A DNA stretch of 64,000 bases, from positions 1,240,001-1,304,000 of the forward strand of contig NZ_CP017075.1 of the NCBI RefSeq assembly GCF_001742225.1, read 5' to 3'. Position numbers and translations under genes: made by a program. Within the stretch, counting starts at the first letter, position 1, and every line of letters starts with the position of its first letter. Below are positions 56,601 through 64,000 of this stretch, piece after piece. The notes below the pieces were generated by a model. The model was given only the letters and a program-made list of their open reading frames with translations, was not told the DNA's origin and searched no databases. This DNA comes from Novosphingobium resinovorum. GTDB lineage: Bacteria > Pseudomonadota > Alphaproteobacteria > Sphingomonadales > Sphingomonadaceae.

Positions 56601-58814
56601 ATACCTCCAGCCTCGACGCAGGTCGGCCCAAAGCCTGTGTGCAAGGATGTCGGACAGCGTTTCCTGGGCCTCCTGGCGATTTTGATACCCTTTCGCTTTG
56701 GGATCGAGCATCCATTCGGTGAGGCGGCTTAGCTCATCGAGATCGAAACCGAGCGCAAGGCGTACAGCTTCACCAAAGCGATCAGGCTTCAGCCCTTGTG
56801 GCCCGGCGGCGCGGACCGCGCGCAAGATGGCAGCGCGCAGCAAGGTGACGAAGATGAAGTCGTTGAAATGACCAGCCTGAAGGGCGGCATCCTGGCGATT
56901 GTCGGTAAAACCGAGCAGCTTGCGCGTGTATGGCGCGAGCGAGCCATCTTGCTCCATCCAGGCCAGAATGGTCGCAACGATCAGCGTTGTCGTCGAGCTG
57001 CGACCCTCTGCCGACAATCCGGCAAGCTTGTTGATTTCTCGAGCCTGTGGCGCAGGCTGATACCCACATTCAGGACAAAAGCGGTACTGGCCCGAGAAGA
57101 ACCAGGCCGGAACGCCGTCGTCGCCAAAGCTACCGTCAGGTCTGACATGGACAAGCCGCCCCTCGTGCTTGTTTCGATGGTTGGATTTGAGCCGGAGCAC
57201 GCCAGATGCCGTTTGCTCTTGCCATTCATCGGGGTAATCTTCGGTGGCACCGCTGAATTTGAAGTCACGGTTGACCACAGGCACCAGATAGCCGGTTTCA
57301 GTGCCATCAGGCTCGGTTTCATCCTTGGTCGGCTCATCGATGGGGCGCGCAATGACGCGCCTTTCGCCGTCGACGCTCGCAATCGAAACGCTGTGATGTT
57401 CTTGGCCGCATTCTCGGCAGAAGTAGAGAGGGTACAGTCGTGCGTTCTCATCCTCGGGCAAAAACTTTTGCCCTTCGAGGCTGACCCGTCGCCACTCTGC
57501 AGGCTCAAGCGTTGCATAGGCTTTGCCTGCACCGGAAATGAAACGGTGCAATTTGAATGCCAGAAATGCACGGTCCGATGTGCCGCCGCGTTCGTCTTCC
57601 CGCTTACCCATCATGGCAAGCATGGCGGCAATTGCTCGCTCACAGTCGGGGACAGGCAGTCCGATTTGGGCGCTGAGGCCCTCGGCAGCCTTCAGCATCG
57701 TCATCGGCGACCGCCGTCGACGCTTTTCCCCTTCTTCGATCCCGACCTGCGTCTCGATCCAACAGGCGAGCGGATGGGTTTCGAGTTCGGCATTTGATAG
57801 GGCAGTCGGCAGAGGGTGAAGCACCGCTTGGCGCAGTGGTGCGATGAGGGTCTCCGCCTTGATCGCATAGGACGTTGCTCGGTCCAGGTCTTCGTCGATT
57901 ACCCCACCGAATTGAGAGATCGGTTGTCCAAAGAGCGTTGTCGCGACTTCGGCTACGGCCTTTGCTCTGTCCAATTCATCGGCCGAGCTTGACATCGTAG
58001 CCGATGTGCCGATGCAAATTAGATCCTTTGACGGGGTGAGGCGTTGCTTTACGCGGCGAACCAGCATGGCAACGTCGGCACCCTGACGACCGCGATAGGT
58101 GTGCAGCTCGTCAAGGACCAGGAAGTCGAGACCTTGGGCGTTGGCAATCACGGCCTGATCAAGCTGTGCCTGCCGCGTCATGAGTAGCTCGAGCATCATA
58201 AAGTTGGTCAGCAAGATGTCCGGCTTGTCACGCGAGATCTGTTGACGTTCTTCCTCAGTCTCCTGACCGGTATAGCGGGCGACCGTGGGTTTCAAATGGG
58301 CCGACAACCCGGAAGCCACCGCCTCATCAACGAATTTTCGGATCTCACCGAGTTGCGAATTTGCCAAGGCATTCATCGGGTAGATGATGATCGCTCTTGT
58401 GCGCGGCTCTTCGCCAGCCTTCTTTGCGCGGATTATGGCATCGACGATGGGTACGAAAAAGCAGAGCGATTTGCCGGAGCCGGTGCCAGTCGTGACGACA
58501 AAACTCTCGGAATTGCGGGCTTTTGCAACCGCACGTTGCTGATGCCGATGTAGCCTGATTGGCATGCGGTTGGGCCCGGCGGCGAATATCGGGACGAGCT
58601 CAGGCTCAATCACACCCTCTGATGCCAACTCGTCAATCGATTTGCCGGGTTCGTAACGGGGATTGATCGTTACGAGTGGGTCGGGCCAGAACTTCTTTTC
58701 ATCGTAAACAGCACGGATCTGCTGATCGATTTCTGGCGCCTTGATAGTGGAGAAAGAGCGGGCGAACGAAGCGTAGCGATCAACTAATGCGCGATCGAGT
58801 TCAAAAATATTCAC
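53652..58814 (-). CDS. DUF1998-type SF2 helicase, DrmA/DrmB-like single chain
   Basis: 1720 aa. Motifs: TTGTGSGKSLCFFVP (Walker A 109-116), DFLVLDELHTYRGRQG (DELH 235-238), GTSATM (about 269-274), the helicase C domain with SPTMELGVDIS near 1018 and YAQRAGRAGRSGQ near 1045. The C-terminal part is DUF1998/MZB-like with zinc Cys in CPQCGAAHTDKLQERCHACD (about 1334) and CVAGCYRC (about 1596). In DISARM the helicase and DUF1998 are split into DrmA and DrmB; DruE of Druantia and YprA/MrfA carry both in one chain. It would be the main DNA motor. Confidence 0.85.
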   Translation of the reverse strand: MNIFELDRALVDRYASFARSFSTIKAPEIDQQIRAVYDEKKFWPDPLVTINPRYEPGKSIDELASEGVIEPELVPIFAAGPNRMPIRLHRHQQRAVAKARNSESFVVTTGTGSGKSLCFFVPIVDAIIRAKKAGEEPRTRAIIIYPMNALANSQLGEIRKFVDEAVASGLSAHLKPTVARYTGQETEEERQQISRDKPDILLTNFMMLELLMTRQAQLDQAVIANAQGLDFLVLDELHTYRGRQGADVAMLVRRVKQRLTPSKDLICIGTSATMSSSADELDRAKAVAEVATTLFGQPISQFGGVIDEDLDRATSYAIKAETLIAPLRQAVLHPLPTALSNAELETHPLACWIETQVGIEEGEKRRRRSPMTMLKAAEGLSAQIGLPVPDCERAIAAMLAMMGKREDERGGTSDRAFLAFKLHRFISGAGKAYATLEPAEWRRVSLEGQKFLPEDENARLYPLYFCRECGQEHHSVSIASVDGERRVIARPIDEPTKDETEPDGTETGYLVPVVNRDFKFSGATEDYPDEWQEQTASGVLRLKSNHRNKHEGRLVHVRPDGSFGDDGVPAWFFSGQYRFCPECGYQPAPQAREINKLAGLSAEGRSSTTTLIVATILAWMEQDGSLAPYTRKLLGFTDNRQDAALQAGHFNDFIFVTLLRAAILRAVRAAGPQGLKPDRFGEAVRLALGFDLDELSRLTEWMLDPKAKGYQNRQEAQETLSDILAHRLWADLRRGWRYTNPNLEEVGLIEAHFPGLDDLIHDDEEFRSCHRLAQASPDIRRQLFERLFDNMRQGLAVATDALDPGKVRQSAEVSRNRLRLPWAIDREEEKSLRQAGFLMITPPRSGTIKATEAALILRAGRQSKLGKELRHTRIWNEQVPAREYDEMIETLLQAAEAHQFVRRVNVGYEAPAWRMAPTAIRLREATARRDGKRQNPFFRSLYEQVADMLGHNGDLPYSFEAREHTAQVDQDVRSWREDRFRYEGPDRKRLVDNHEAMRQEGEPDTFLPAMFCSPTMELGVDISALNAVYLRNVPPTPANYAQRAGRAGRSGQAALVVIYCASQSPHDQYYFKDQPALVAGVVRPPALDLANQDLLRSHLHAEWLAVATVPLKSSIPENLDMAGDDKPVAPEIATGLAAVAQSGAARPIMRRLIGSMLSAVDLKNAPWLADVDAFVDQVDRQALSEFSHAFNRWRDLHSSARREQDFAHAIQNKVGLKTGERTAAATRYRNASRELEILETGRASNGSDFYTYRYLATEGFLPGYNFPRLPLYAFIPATRSAVLQRPRFLAIAEFGPNSMIYHEGRAFRVTKAKLPARDRLDNNQLTTSKLILCPQCGAAHTDKLQERCHACDTSLGGAERLDTVLRIDNVETAPAERITANDEDRQRRGFEIQTVFQWPMQAGEPDIRSCLLVADGQELLRLDYGAATKLSRINKGLRRRKSKSIFGFFIDPNTGRWLADPSNGDDDEGMGDPTQAKPQRIVPIVEDHKNAMLLQFRAPLSVEDMATLQHALIRGIQLVFELEEGEILGEPLPNRDLRNAILLYEATEGGAGVLNRLIADPAKVAEVAAEALKLMHYQPPFDDEELHSTEDACVAGCYRCILSYFNQPDHEMIDRRHPGMLGFLRALTHATVGDIAADSGGDPWLHAVLRWGFPKPTTLRLSQGEFSLYWSAKDVLAVPGGASDEIKAEAASLGILDVIDLLASPGDEAPAALRTALGVS

Positions 58815-59067
58815 GACTACCCCTGCGCATCCTGCCGAAAATTTTAACTACGGCGATTAATAGTTCGATATGGTCGGCTGACGCCAGTCCAGATATATCC
58901 AAACCTTTGGGCTCGGGCCAGATTTGTAGATCAAGCAATCGGCTTACGAAGCGCCAAGGATCAGTACCATTTGAGATCAGGCCCGGAAATTTGGTCTCGG
59001 CCACATACCGACGCTGGCATTCCGGGTCATAATCGATGTCTATGAAGAAGCTTTGCACCGGGGTCAT
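58801..59067 (-). CDS. Small protein of unknown function in the defence operon
   Basis: 88 aa from ATG 59067, overlapping the Fic gene stop as ATGA, and ending 14 bases inside the helicase gene. The product MTPVQSFFIDIDYDPECQRR... has a mixed alpha/beta look and no recognised domain. It is coupled on both sides, so it is probably a true component, perhaps a small partner of the helicase or Fic protein. Confidence 0.6.
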   Translation of the reverse strand: MTPVQSFFIDIDYDPECQRRYVAETKFPGLISNGTDPWRFVSRLLDLQIWPEPKGLDISGLASADHIELLIAVVKIFGRMRRGSREYF

Positions 59068-60170
59068 GCCGGTAGCTCCAGAAAATAGCGGGTGTGCTTG
59101 AGTTCGCCATGTTTCCTTAGCGCACCAATCTGTACCAGATCGGTCAGGTCGCGCGTGGTGGTGGCTGAAGCCGCGTCCGTGATCGTGCGGTAGTTGGCAG
59201 CGCTGAGGCCTCCTTTGAACCCATCCACTCCTTCGGCGAACATGCGCAGGAGCGCCTTTTCTTGGCGTGGGTTCATCTTGCCGCGCAGGCGTTCGAGCAA
59301 ATGGGATTTGGCTATTAGGAACTCGACGCGCTCGATCGTGCGCTGCTGGGCTGCCAATGCGATTTCGGCGAACCAGGTCAGCCATTCGTCGATCTGGTTC
59401 GATTGACTTGCGTGCTGGAGCTGCTGGTAATAGGCTTTTCGCGCGCGCTGGATCATTTCAGCGAGTGCCGTAATCGCCGGGGCGTCGAGCCATTGCCCTA
59501 GCGCCTTCTCGGCAACAGCGCGACCGATCCTGCCGTTACCATCCTCGAACGGGTGGATCGATTCAAACCAGAGATGCGCGATACCTGCCCGCGCCAACAC
59601 GCTGACCGGCTGCGCGCCATCGGGGCCGCTGGTGTTGAACCAGCGAACGAAGGCGCGCATTTGGTCAGGCACTATCGCTGATGGCGGTGCCTCGAAATGC
59701 ACTTTGGGCGCGTGCAGCGCACCCGAAACGATCTGCATCGCATCTTCGTGGCGACGATAACGGCCAATGTCGACCAGATCGCGCCGCCCGTTCATTAGCA
59801 TGGCATGCCACTGAAATAGCGCGTCATCGGTGAGCGGGGCGCGATAGCCGCGATAAAGGTCAGCCATCATTTCAGCGATGCCGGCTTCGGCGGCATTGGC
59901 ACGACGCTGTTCGGCGGCAATGCCCAGATGATTCGCGATCGAGGATTGCACGCTGGCGCGGTCGAGGATCTCGCCTTCGATGGCTGAGCTATCGACTGCT
60001 TCTTGCGCGATAAGCGAGATGGTAAGGCCGTTGCGGTCGCTTTCCGGCAGATGCATCATGGCGCCCACGGCCACGCCTGCACCTTTGAGAAAGCGGTCTT
60101 CTAAAGGCCGCAGGCGTGCGGCATCATAGGCAAAATTCGGCCAGTTTGTTAGTTGCCAGTTCCACCGCAC
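59064..60170 (-). CDS. Fic-family protein with DUF4172 N-terminus, first gene of the defence operon
   Basis: 368 aa from a GTG start with GGGCGGGG upstream. The N-terminal DUF4172-like part contains an inhibitory helix SSAIEG (S61xxxE65G66), which places it in class II Fic proteins. The complete Fic motif HPFEDGNGRIGR is at 206-217. The C-terminal 70 residues look like a winged helix (LSAANYRTITDAASATTTRDL), so it may bind DNA. Fic enzymes AMPylate target proteins. A role as sensor or regulator of the system is inferred from being first. Confidence 0.85.
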   Translation of the reverse strand: MRWNWQLTNWPNFAYDAARLRPLEDRFLKGAGVAVGAMMHLPESDRNGLTISLIAQEAVDSSAIEGEILDRASVQSSIANHLGIAAEQRRANAAEAGIAEMMADLYRGYRAPLTDDALFQWHAMLMNGRRDLVDIGRYRRHEDAMQIVSGALHAPKVHFEAPPSAIVPDQMRAFVRWFNTSGPDGAQPVSVLARAGIAHLWFESIHPFEDGNGRIGRAVAEKALGQWLDAPAITALAEMIQRARKAYYQQLQHASQSNQIDEWLTWFAEIALAAQQRTIERVEFLIAKSHLLERLRGKMNPRQEKALLRMFAEGVDGFKGGLSAANYRTITDAASATTTRDLTDLVQIGALRKHGELKHTRYFLELPA

Positions 60171-60510
60171 GATTGATTACCCCGCCCTTTATCGATCACA
60201 ATTGCACGATATTCGATCGTTAGGAAATGCATTTTTACAGGCAATCACTGGCTTCCATTAGGGGAGGCTTTAGGAAGCCTTGGGCGCACCGTTGTCAGCG
60301 GCTTCGACGACCTGCTCGAAGGGCGGAGAACGACAGGTGTTGGTATGGCCGACTTCCCAGCGCCGCATCGGAAGGGCGTTCCTGGTCGGGCACCATTCGG
60401 CAAACCCTGTCGGATTGATGCAGTGAAGTGAAGCCTCATTTTGGAGGTTTCCCTTCAGGTTGGGGCGCTACCGTATATCTGTGCCCGTTCTATGTAACGC
60501 CCCCTGATTA
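60171..60510 (-). promoter_or_regulatory. Upstream region of the defence operon, candidate promoter/operator
   Basis: About 340 bases without a convincing gene. The minus strand next to the Fic start is AT-rich (TAAAAATGCATTTC, then AATATCGTGCAATTGTGATC) and has an imperfect dyad around CAATTG at about 60206-60211 with ATCGAT and CGATCG nearby (60197-60230), a possible operator. No firm -10/-35 pair. Confidence 0.35.
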
Positions 60511-60729
60511 GTGCCACAGCGGTTTTCAGAGCCGCCGACCTTTGCTACTTGGCGAAAACAGAAAATCGGGGAGCGGCGCATCGAACAGGCAGAGCGCATT
60601 CTAACAGCGTTGTATGAGGCCTATGACGCGATGGTCTACGCACGGGGCTGGCTATTACCGCAACATGAAACGGAAACGGCGAAGATCGAGGTAGAGCAGG
60701 AACAGGGGGTGGAATGCGTGGTCCCCTGA
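60511..60729 (+). CDS. Possible small or truncated gene
   Basis: 72 aa frame with a coherent helical sequence (KIGERRIEQAERILTALYEA) ending in an acidic tail. It could be a remnant of a longer gene, as no ribosome binding site is clear. It is the only candidate on the plus strand between Fic and MNT-HEPN genes. Confidence 0.3.
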   Translation: MPQRFSEPPTFATWRKQKIGERRIEQAERILTALYEAYDAMVYARGWLLPQHETETAKIEVEQEQGVECVVP

Positions 60730-61041
60730 AAAGCAACGTCACGTGGCCTTCGCCCAAGCAAAGCTCAATCGCCTGAGGTGGTCACGTCCCAAGGCGTGGT
60801 GTAGGTTCCGACAGTAGCGCTGCTGGACGGACGCGCGCTTTCCGTAACGCGCTGTAGCGTCCGGCCAGCAGCGCGGGTGACCGTCCGCTTTCGGAAGAAT
60901 GTCCGTTGGCGTTGAACGTCCGCTACGGGGACGCAAAGCCGCCATCGCGCATCGTGGCTCGAACGTCCACTATGCTGCCATCGTTTCTCCAAACCGGACC
61001 GAGCAGAAGGTCCCATTTGCCTCTCAGGCAATCACGCTTGA
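60730..61041. other. Intergenic region with repeated GTCCGC motifs
   Basis: About 310 bases without a convincing gene. The motif CGTCCGCT or a close form occurs several times (about 60891, 60926 and 60972 as CGTCCAC). Such degraded repeats are common in noncoding DNA of this group; no structure or function is evident. Confidence 0.35.
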
Positions 61042-61950
61042 TTAGACGCTCAAGCTATCTATCCATTTCGTAGATGCCTTCGCAACGCTATTACGCAGGT
61101 TAACCGTTGCGGTGCGAATAGCTTGCAAATCCTCAATACTTACGCCGTAACTTGTCGAGTACCTGGCCTCGACATAAGCACGCTTAGCAAGTTCGAAGCG
61201 GCGTCGGTCCAACTTAGTTGCCCTCGGCCAAGCGTCAATCAGCGTCGGCTCTTGGTCCTCGGCGAGTGAACGTAAAAACTTAAGGTTATGCGATCGAGGA
61301 ACATAATGGCTGCGAACCAAGAGATAGCAAATGTACGCTCGCTCGGCAGCCTGATGTAGTGTGAATGCAGCCTCCTTGCGCCAACCTAAATCTTCTTTGC
61401 CTCTTTTCATCTGATCCGCAGCCGTCGTCATTGCGCGATCAACGCTTGGCAACCAATCTGCGAGGTAGGCGCTCGCCATTTGAAAAGCGTCTTCTGAAGT
61501 AAGCGGCTGGGGCGCGGCAAGTGCAACGCCCGGAAGCTCATAAAGAGCAACGCCATCGCGCGCAATATCGACCCAAAAGTACTCTCCGCGGGTTAGCCCC
61601 CGGTTTACTTCTTCCAAGGTATGAACAATGATGTTCACTTGGCGTCCGATCATCGGATCACGAAGTATCTTATCTTCCGCCACATACCAGTAGTCGGCGA
61701 TGTCGGTTAGGTCTGCGTGACTTACGATGACGAGAAGATCAAAGTCGGATTGATAACCGTTTTGCGGCTCATCGACCCAATCACCGCGGGCATAGCTACC
61801 AAACAGGATTATCTTGAGGACCTTGCCATTCTTCTTCCACGGCTGTGTGGCGCGCGACGTCGCGATGGAGAATTCCTCCATCAGAAGTTGCGACGCTCGC
61901 GCCAGCTCTCGTTGCTGGATCGACGGCAGGTGATCAATATCCATGGGCAC
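61042..61950 (-). CDS. Nucleotidyltransferase-HEPN domain protein (MNT-HEPN type)
   Basis: 302 aa. The N-terminal minimal nucleotidyltransferase domain has IILFGSYARGDW (Gly51, Ser52) and SDFDLLVIV (Asp69, Asp71). The C-terminal half (about 150-290) is a helical HEPN domain with LHQAAERAYICYLLVRSHYV and RSHNLKFL. Fused or paired MNT-HEPN proteins are toxin-antitoxin or conflict modules where the nucleotidyltransferase modifies the HEPN RNase. The fused form here may be self-regulated. It lies between trb and the defence operon. Confidence 0.75.
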   Translation of the reverse strand: MPMDIDHLPSIQQRELARASQLLMEEFSIATSRATQPWKKNGKVLKIILFGSYARGDWVDEPQNGYQSDFDLLVIVSHADLTDIADYWYVAEDKILRDPMIGRQVNIIVHTLEEVNRGLTRGEYFWVDIARDGVALYELPGVALAAPQPLTSEDAFQMASAYLADWLPSVDRAMTTAADQMKRGKEDLGWRKEAAFTLHQAAERAYICYLLVRSHYVPRSHNLKFLRSLAEDQEPTLIDAWPRATKLDRRRFELAKRAYVEARYSTSYGVSIEDLQAIRTATVNLRNSVAKASTKWIDSLSV

Positions 61951-62034
61951 GCGAAGATTCTTGCCAATTCGGTAGCTTAGGGCAAGCGCTCATTTTACGT
62001 TTGCAGGCGGTCTGGTGAGCAGAACCCCTATAAG

Positions 62035-62047
62035 CTGACACTGTCAG
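62035..62047. repeat. Short perfect palindrome at the end of DUF2274
   Basis: CTGACA-C-TGTCAG covers the DUF2274 stop codon. It may be an operator or part of a weak terminator for the trb operon; no T-run follows. Confidence 0.25.
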
Positions 62048-62259
62048 GTCCGCTTGAGACTGCTCAGAAAGGCACGGTCGCTCTCCAGATAGCTGCTCAG
62101 GATCGCCGGCACCATTTCGGCGACGGAGACCTCCCTGCCGTAGACGGCAGCATAATGCGCTGCATAATCGTTCAGCAGTTGATGCAGATCCGGCATTACA
62201 GTCACGGCAAGCCTGATGGGGGTCCGATCGGGCAGTTGCGGAAGCTTAATCGTCGTCAT
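62044..62259 (-). CDS. DUF2274 protein of the trb operon
   Basis: 71 aa. The sequence KLPQLPDRTPIRLAVTVMPD and LHQLLNDYAAHYA.. fits DUF2274, a small protein regularly encoded after trbI in alphaproteobacterial integrative conjugative elements. It follows the trbI stop by one base. Function unknown. Confidence 0.8.
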   Translation of the reverse strand: MTTIKLPQLPDRTPIRLAVTVMPDLHQLLNDYAAHYAAVYGREVSVAEMVPAILSSYLESDRAFLSSLKRT

Positions 62260-62260
62260 T

Positions 62261-63562
62261 TCAATTCTCCCTCATCCAAGGCCTCAGCACCAGATCCTGA
62301 CGCACGACAAGACGTACGGGTGCGCCCGGTCGGATGGTAATGGTGGGCTGAACATCGAGGTTACGCTGGGTGATCTGATCGCCTGCCCGGGCGGTATTCG
62401 ACTGTGCGGATTCTCGCAGAGCGCGAACGAGCTCACCCTCCCCGGAAATAGAGAGTTCGGTCCCGACGCCCAGAAGCGTCGCGAGTGCGACGCCGCCAAT
62501 CAGACGTCCGGTGTGGTTGTTCACCCGGCCCGTGAGCCCTGCATTGCCGGCAGCGTCTGTCGCCGGCATATTCTCGAGACGCATCGAGGTACCATCCGGC
62601 ATCATCAATCGCTGCCAGACCACCAGCGCGCGCTGCTGGCCATAGGCGACCATGCTGTCGTACTTGCCGAGCAGTCTTGCGCCCTGAGGGATCAGCACGA
62701 CCGTGCCCGTCGCGCTGTCGTAAACGTTCTGCGTCACCTGTGCGACGACCATGCCCGGCGTGTCCGAATTGACTCCTGTGATCAGGCTGGCGCTGATGAC
62801 GCTGCCCGCGACCAGCATGTTGGCACGCGAAGATGTCAGAACGTGCGGGTTCACATCACTGCGGGCCTGGGTGTTCTCGATAAATTGGCTCTTGCGGTCC
62901 TGAGCCTCTGGCGCGCCAGACGCACCGGCGTTCTGCCCGCCCTCCCCGGTACTATCGTGCGCGCTAGCCGGTCGTATCGCATCTGCAGCCACCGTCGCTG
63001 CGCTACGGGTAGTGGCCATCAGCCCGGACTGCCTGGCTGCCCTTGTTTCCGCCAACCTCTGCTCTTGCTCAGCCTTGGCTGCGGCGGCTGCGGCCTCGCG
63101 CGCCCGATCAGCCTCGCTATTTTTTGCATTGAGGATCGGGCGCCCCAGATCGCCGGGCAACGCCGGCCCGAGCTTCGGCGCATCGCCGTAACCCTTGGGC
63201 AAGTCCGCGAGCGTGTCGTTCGCCGGCTTGGGTAGCGGCCGCGACAAGTCGCTTTCGGGCGGCAACTGCGCTGGTACATGGGAGCGCAGAGCGAGCCAGG
63301 CTACGCCCATCAGGATCGCGATGCTCAGCCCGCTGAGGCCGATAATCACTTCCTTGCGGAACCGGATAGCACTGGGAGGCGAAGCCCGGATCGCAATGGA
63401 TTCCGGCGCGACCTTCTCCGCTGAGGAGCGGGCCCTTTCGGTCGTCCTCGCGTCAAGTGCGTCGCTGCCGGAGCCTCGGATATCTCCGTCCATGCCAGGT
63501 GCATGCACGCGGGCCGGTGCGATGATGGCGCCGGGTACTGCGTCGTGATCGGTTTCGCTCAT
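62261..63562 (-). CDS. trbI: Conjugal transfer protein TrbI (VirB10 type)
   Basis: 433 aa. A cytoplasmic N-terminus, one transmembrane segment at about 72-92, a Pro/Ala-rich linker, and the TrbI/VirB10 C-terminal beta domain (LVAGSVISASLITGVNSDTPG, VLIPQGARLLGKYDS, LTGRVNNHTGRLIGG). It spans inner and outer membranes in the mating-pair type IV secretion channel. The ATG overlaps the trbG stop. Confidence 0.9.
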   Translation of the reverse strand: MSETDHDAVPGAIIAPARVHAPGMDGDIRGSGSDALDARTTERARSSAEKVAPESIAIRASPPSAIRFRKEVIIGLSGLSIAILMGVAWLALRSHVPAQLPPESDLSRPLPKPANDTLADLPKGYGDAPKLGPALPGDLGRPILNAKNSEADRAREAAAAAAKAEQEQRLAETRAARQSGLMATTRSAATVAADAIRPASAHDSTGEGGQNAGASGAPEAQDRKSQFIENTQARSDVNPHVLTSSRANMLVAGSVISASLITGVNSDTPGMVVAQVTQNVYDSATGTVVLIPQGARLLGKYDSMVAYGQQRALVVWQRLMMPDGTSMRLENMPATDAAGNAGLTGRVNNHTGRLIGGVALATLLGVGTELSISGEGELVRALRESAQSNTARAGDQITQRNLDVQPTITIRPGAPVRLVVRQDLVLRPWMREN

Positions 63563-64000
63563 GAGCGTCCCTTCCGCACCGGACCTCGCGTGATGCGTAC
63601 GACCTGCTGCTTGCGTGCGCCGAAGCGCAGTTCGGCGACGCTGAAGATGCGATCGACGACGTAAAAGCGTCCCTGCATCCGGTAATTCACCAGTTCGGCG
63701 GAACCATCGCTGCCGACGAGGAAGAGCGGCGGGGCTTCCCCGACACCGATAGATGCCGGAAACTCGATGAAGGTCTGCCGCCCGTCATCGAATGCCCGCA
63801 GCGGTCGCCATGCCGGTGCCGCGCCGGTTATCGTGTATCCGAAATAGAGATTTTCAAGCGGCAACCCGGCCGCAACCGGCCGCGCTGCCTTTTCCGCGTC
63901 CTGCGCCCGTTTCATCGCCAGCAGTTCGTCGAGCGGATAGTTCCACGCTAGCGCGGCCATGCCGGCACCGGTCCGGCTCGTCAGTTGGAGATGGTAGGTC
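63559..64000 (-). CDS. trbG: Conjugal transfer protein TrbG (VirB9 type), C-terminal part
   Basis: The frame is open to the window edge, so the gene is truncated at the 5' side. The visible part has YHLQLTSR, WNYPLDELLAMKRAQDAE, YTITGAAPAWRPLRAFDDGRQTFIEFP and NYRMQGRFYVVDRIFSVAELR, the standard TrbG/VirB9 C-terminal domain that contacts the outer-membrane ring. It couples with trbI by ATGA. Confidence 0.85.
   Translation of the reverse strand, partial: TYHLQLTSRTGAGMAALAWNYPLDELLAMKRAQDAEKAARPVAAGLPLENLYFGYTITGAAPAWRPLRAFDDGRQTFIEFPASIGVGEAPPLFLVGSDGSAELVNYRMQGRFYVVDRIFSVAELRFGARKQQVVRITRGPVRKGRS

Noticed and set aside
54768..57797. Plus-strand frames of 255, 231 and 333 aa within the helicase gene
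   Set aside because: Antisense to conserved helicase motifs; no independent support.

Overview
The window looks like a high-GC alphaproteobacterial chromosome, most likely a sphingomonad. This is inferred from GC-rich third codon positions, the Trb-DUF2274 gene pair, and the IS and integrase types. It holds two mobile elements side by side, separated by a tRNA-Pro(UGG) gene at about 31.7 kb. I saw no rRNA and no CRISPR array.

Left part (1-31.5 kb): most of a contractile-tailed (myovirus) prophage, read almost entirely on the + strand in tightly overlapping genes. The order is: DNA-metabolism and replication genes (MmcB-like, RusA-like, an O-like replication protein whose gene carries a phased 11-bp repeat array); a possible regulator; a putative metallopeptidase; DUF2280 (likely small terminase); HNH; large terminase; a DUF1073 portal fused to a Nudix hydrolase; Mu-F-like protein; DUF2213 protease/scaffold; decoration and DUF2184-like capsid proteins; neck genes; DUF3383 sheath; tube; chaperones joined by a -1 frameshift at GGGTTTT; a membrane zinc-ribbon moron; short tape measure; baseplate; fibre with an SGNH domain; and a lysozyme/holin/Rz/Rz1 lysis cassette. 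The prophage integrase, repressor and left end lie outside the window.

Right part (31.7-64 kb): the int-proximal end of an integrative conjugative or genomic island, apparently inserted in the 3' end of tRNA-Pro. It starts with a P4-type integrase preceded by repeated CCAACA-type motifs, and an AlpA-like regulator. A mobile-element cluster follows: a group II intron, then an IS3-family element interrupted by an ISNCY-like element, itself interrupted by an IS21-family element. The inverted repeats and target duplications of the two inner insertions can be read directly, and removing them restores the two broken transposase frames. The window ends in trbG-trbI-DUF2274, the tail of a conjugation operon.

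Between the IS cluster and trb lies the most interesting block: a minus-strand, translationally coupled eight-gene operon (60.17 to 41.81 kb). The order is Fic protein, 88-aa unknown, 1720-aa DUF1998-type SF2 helicase, 929-aa SNF2 helicase, 1455-aa adenine-methylase-like protein, SMC-like ATPase, DUF262/HHIFPK nuclease, HNH nuclease. The helicase/SNF2/methylase core resembles class 1 DISARM (or Druantia II) with the two DrmA/DrmB roles in one chain. DrmC is absent, and an ATPase plus two HNH-type nucleases sit where an effector would be expected. I infer an anti-phage system of unusual composition. An MNT-HEPN type gene lies just upstream.
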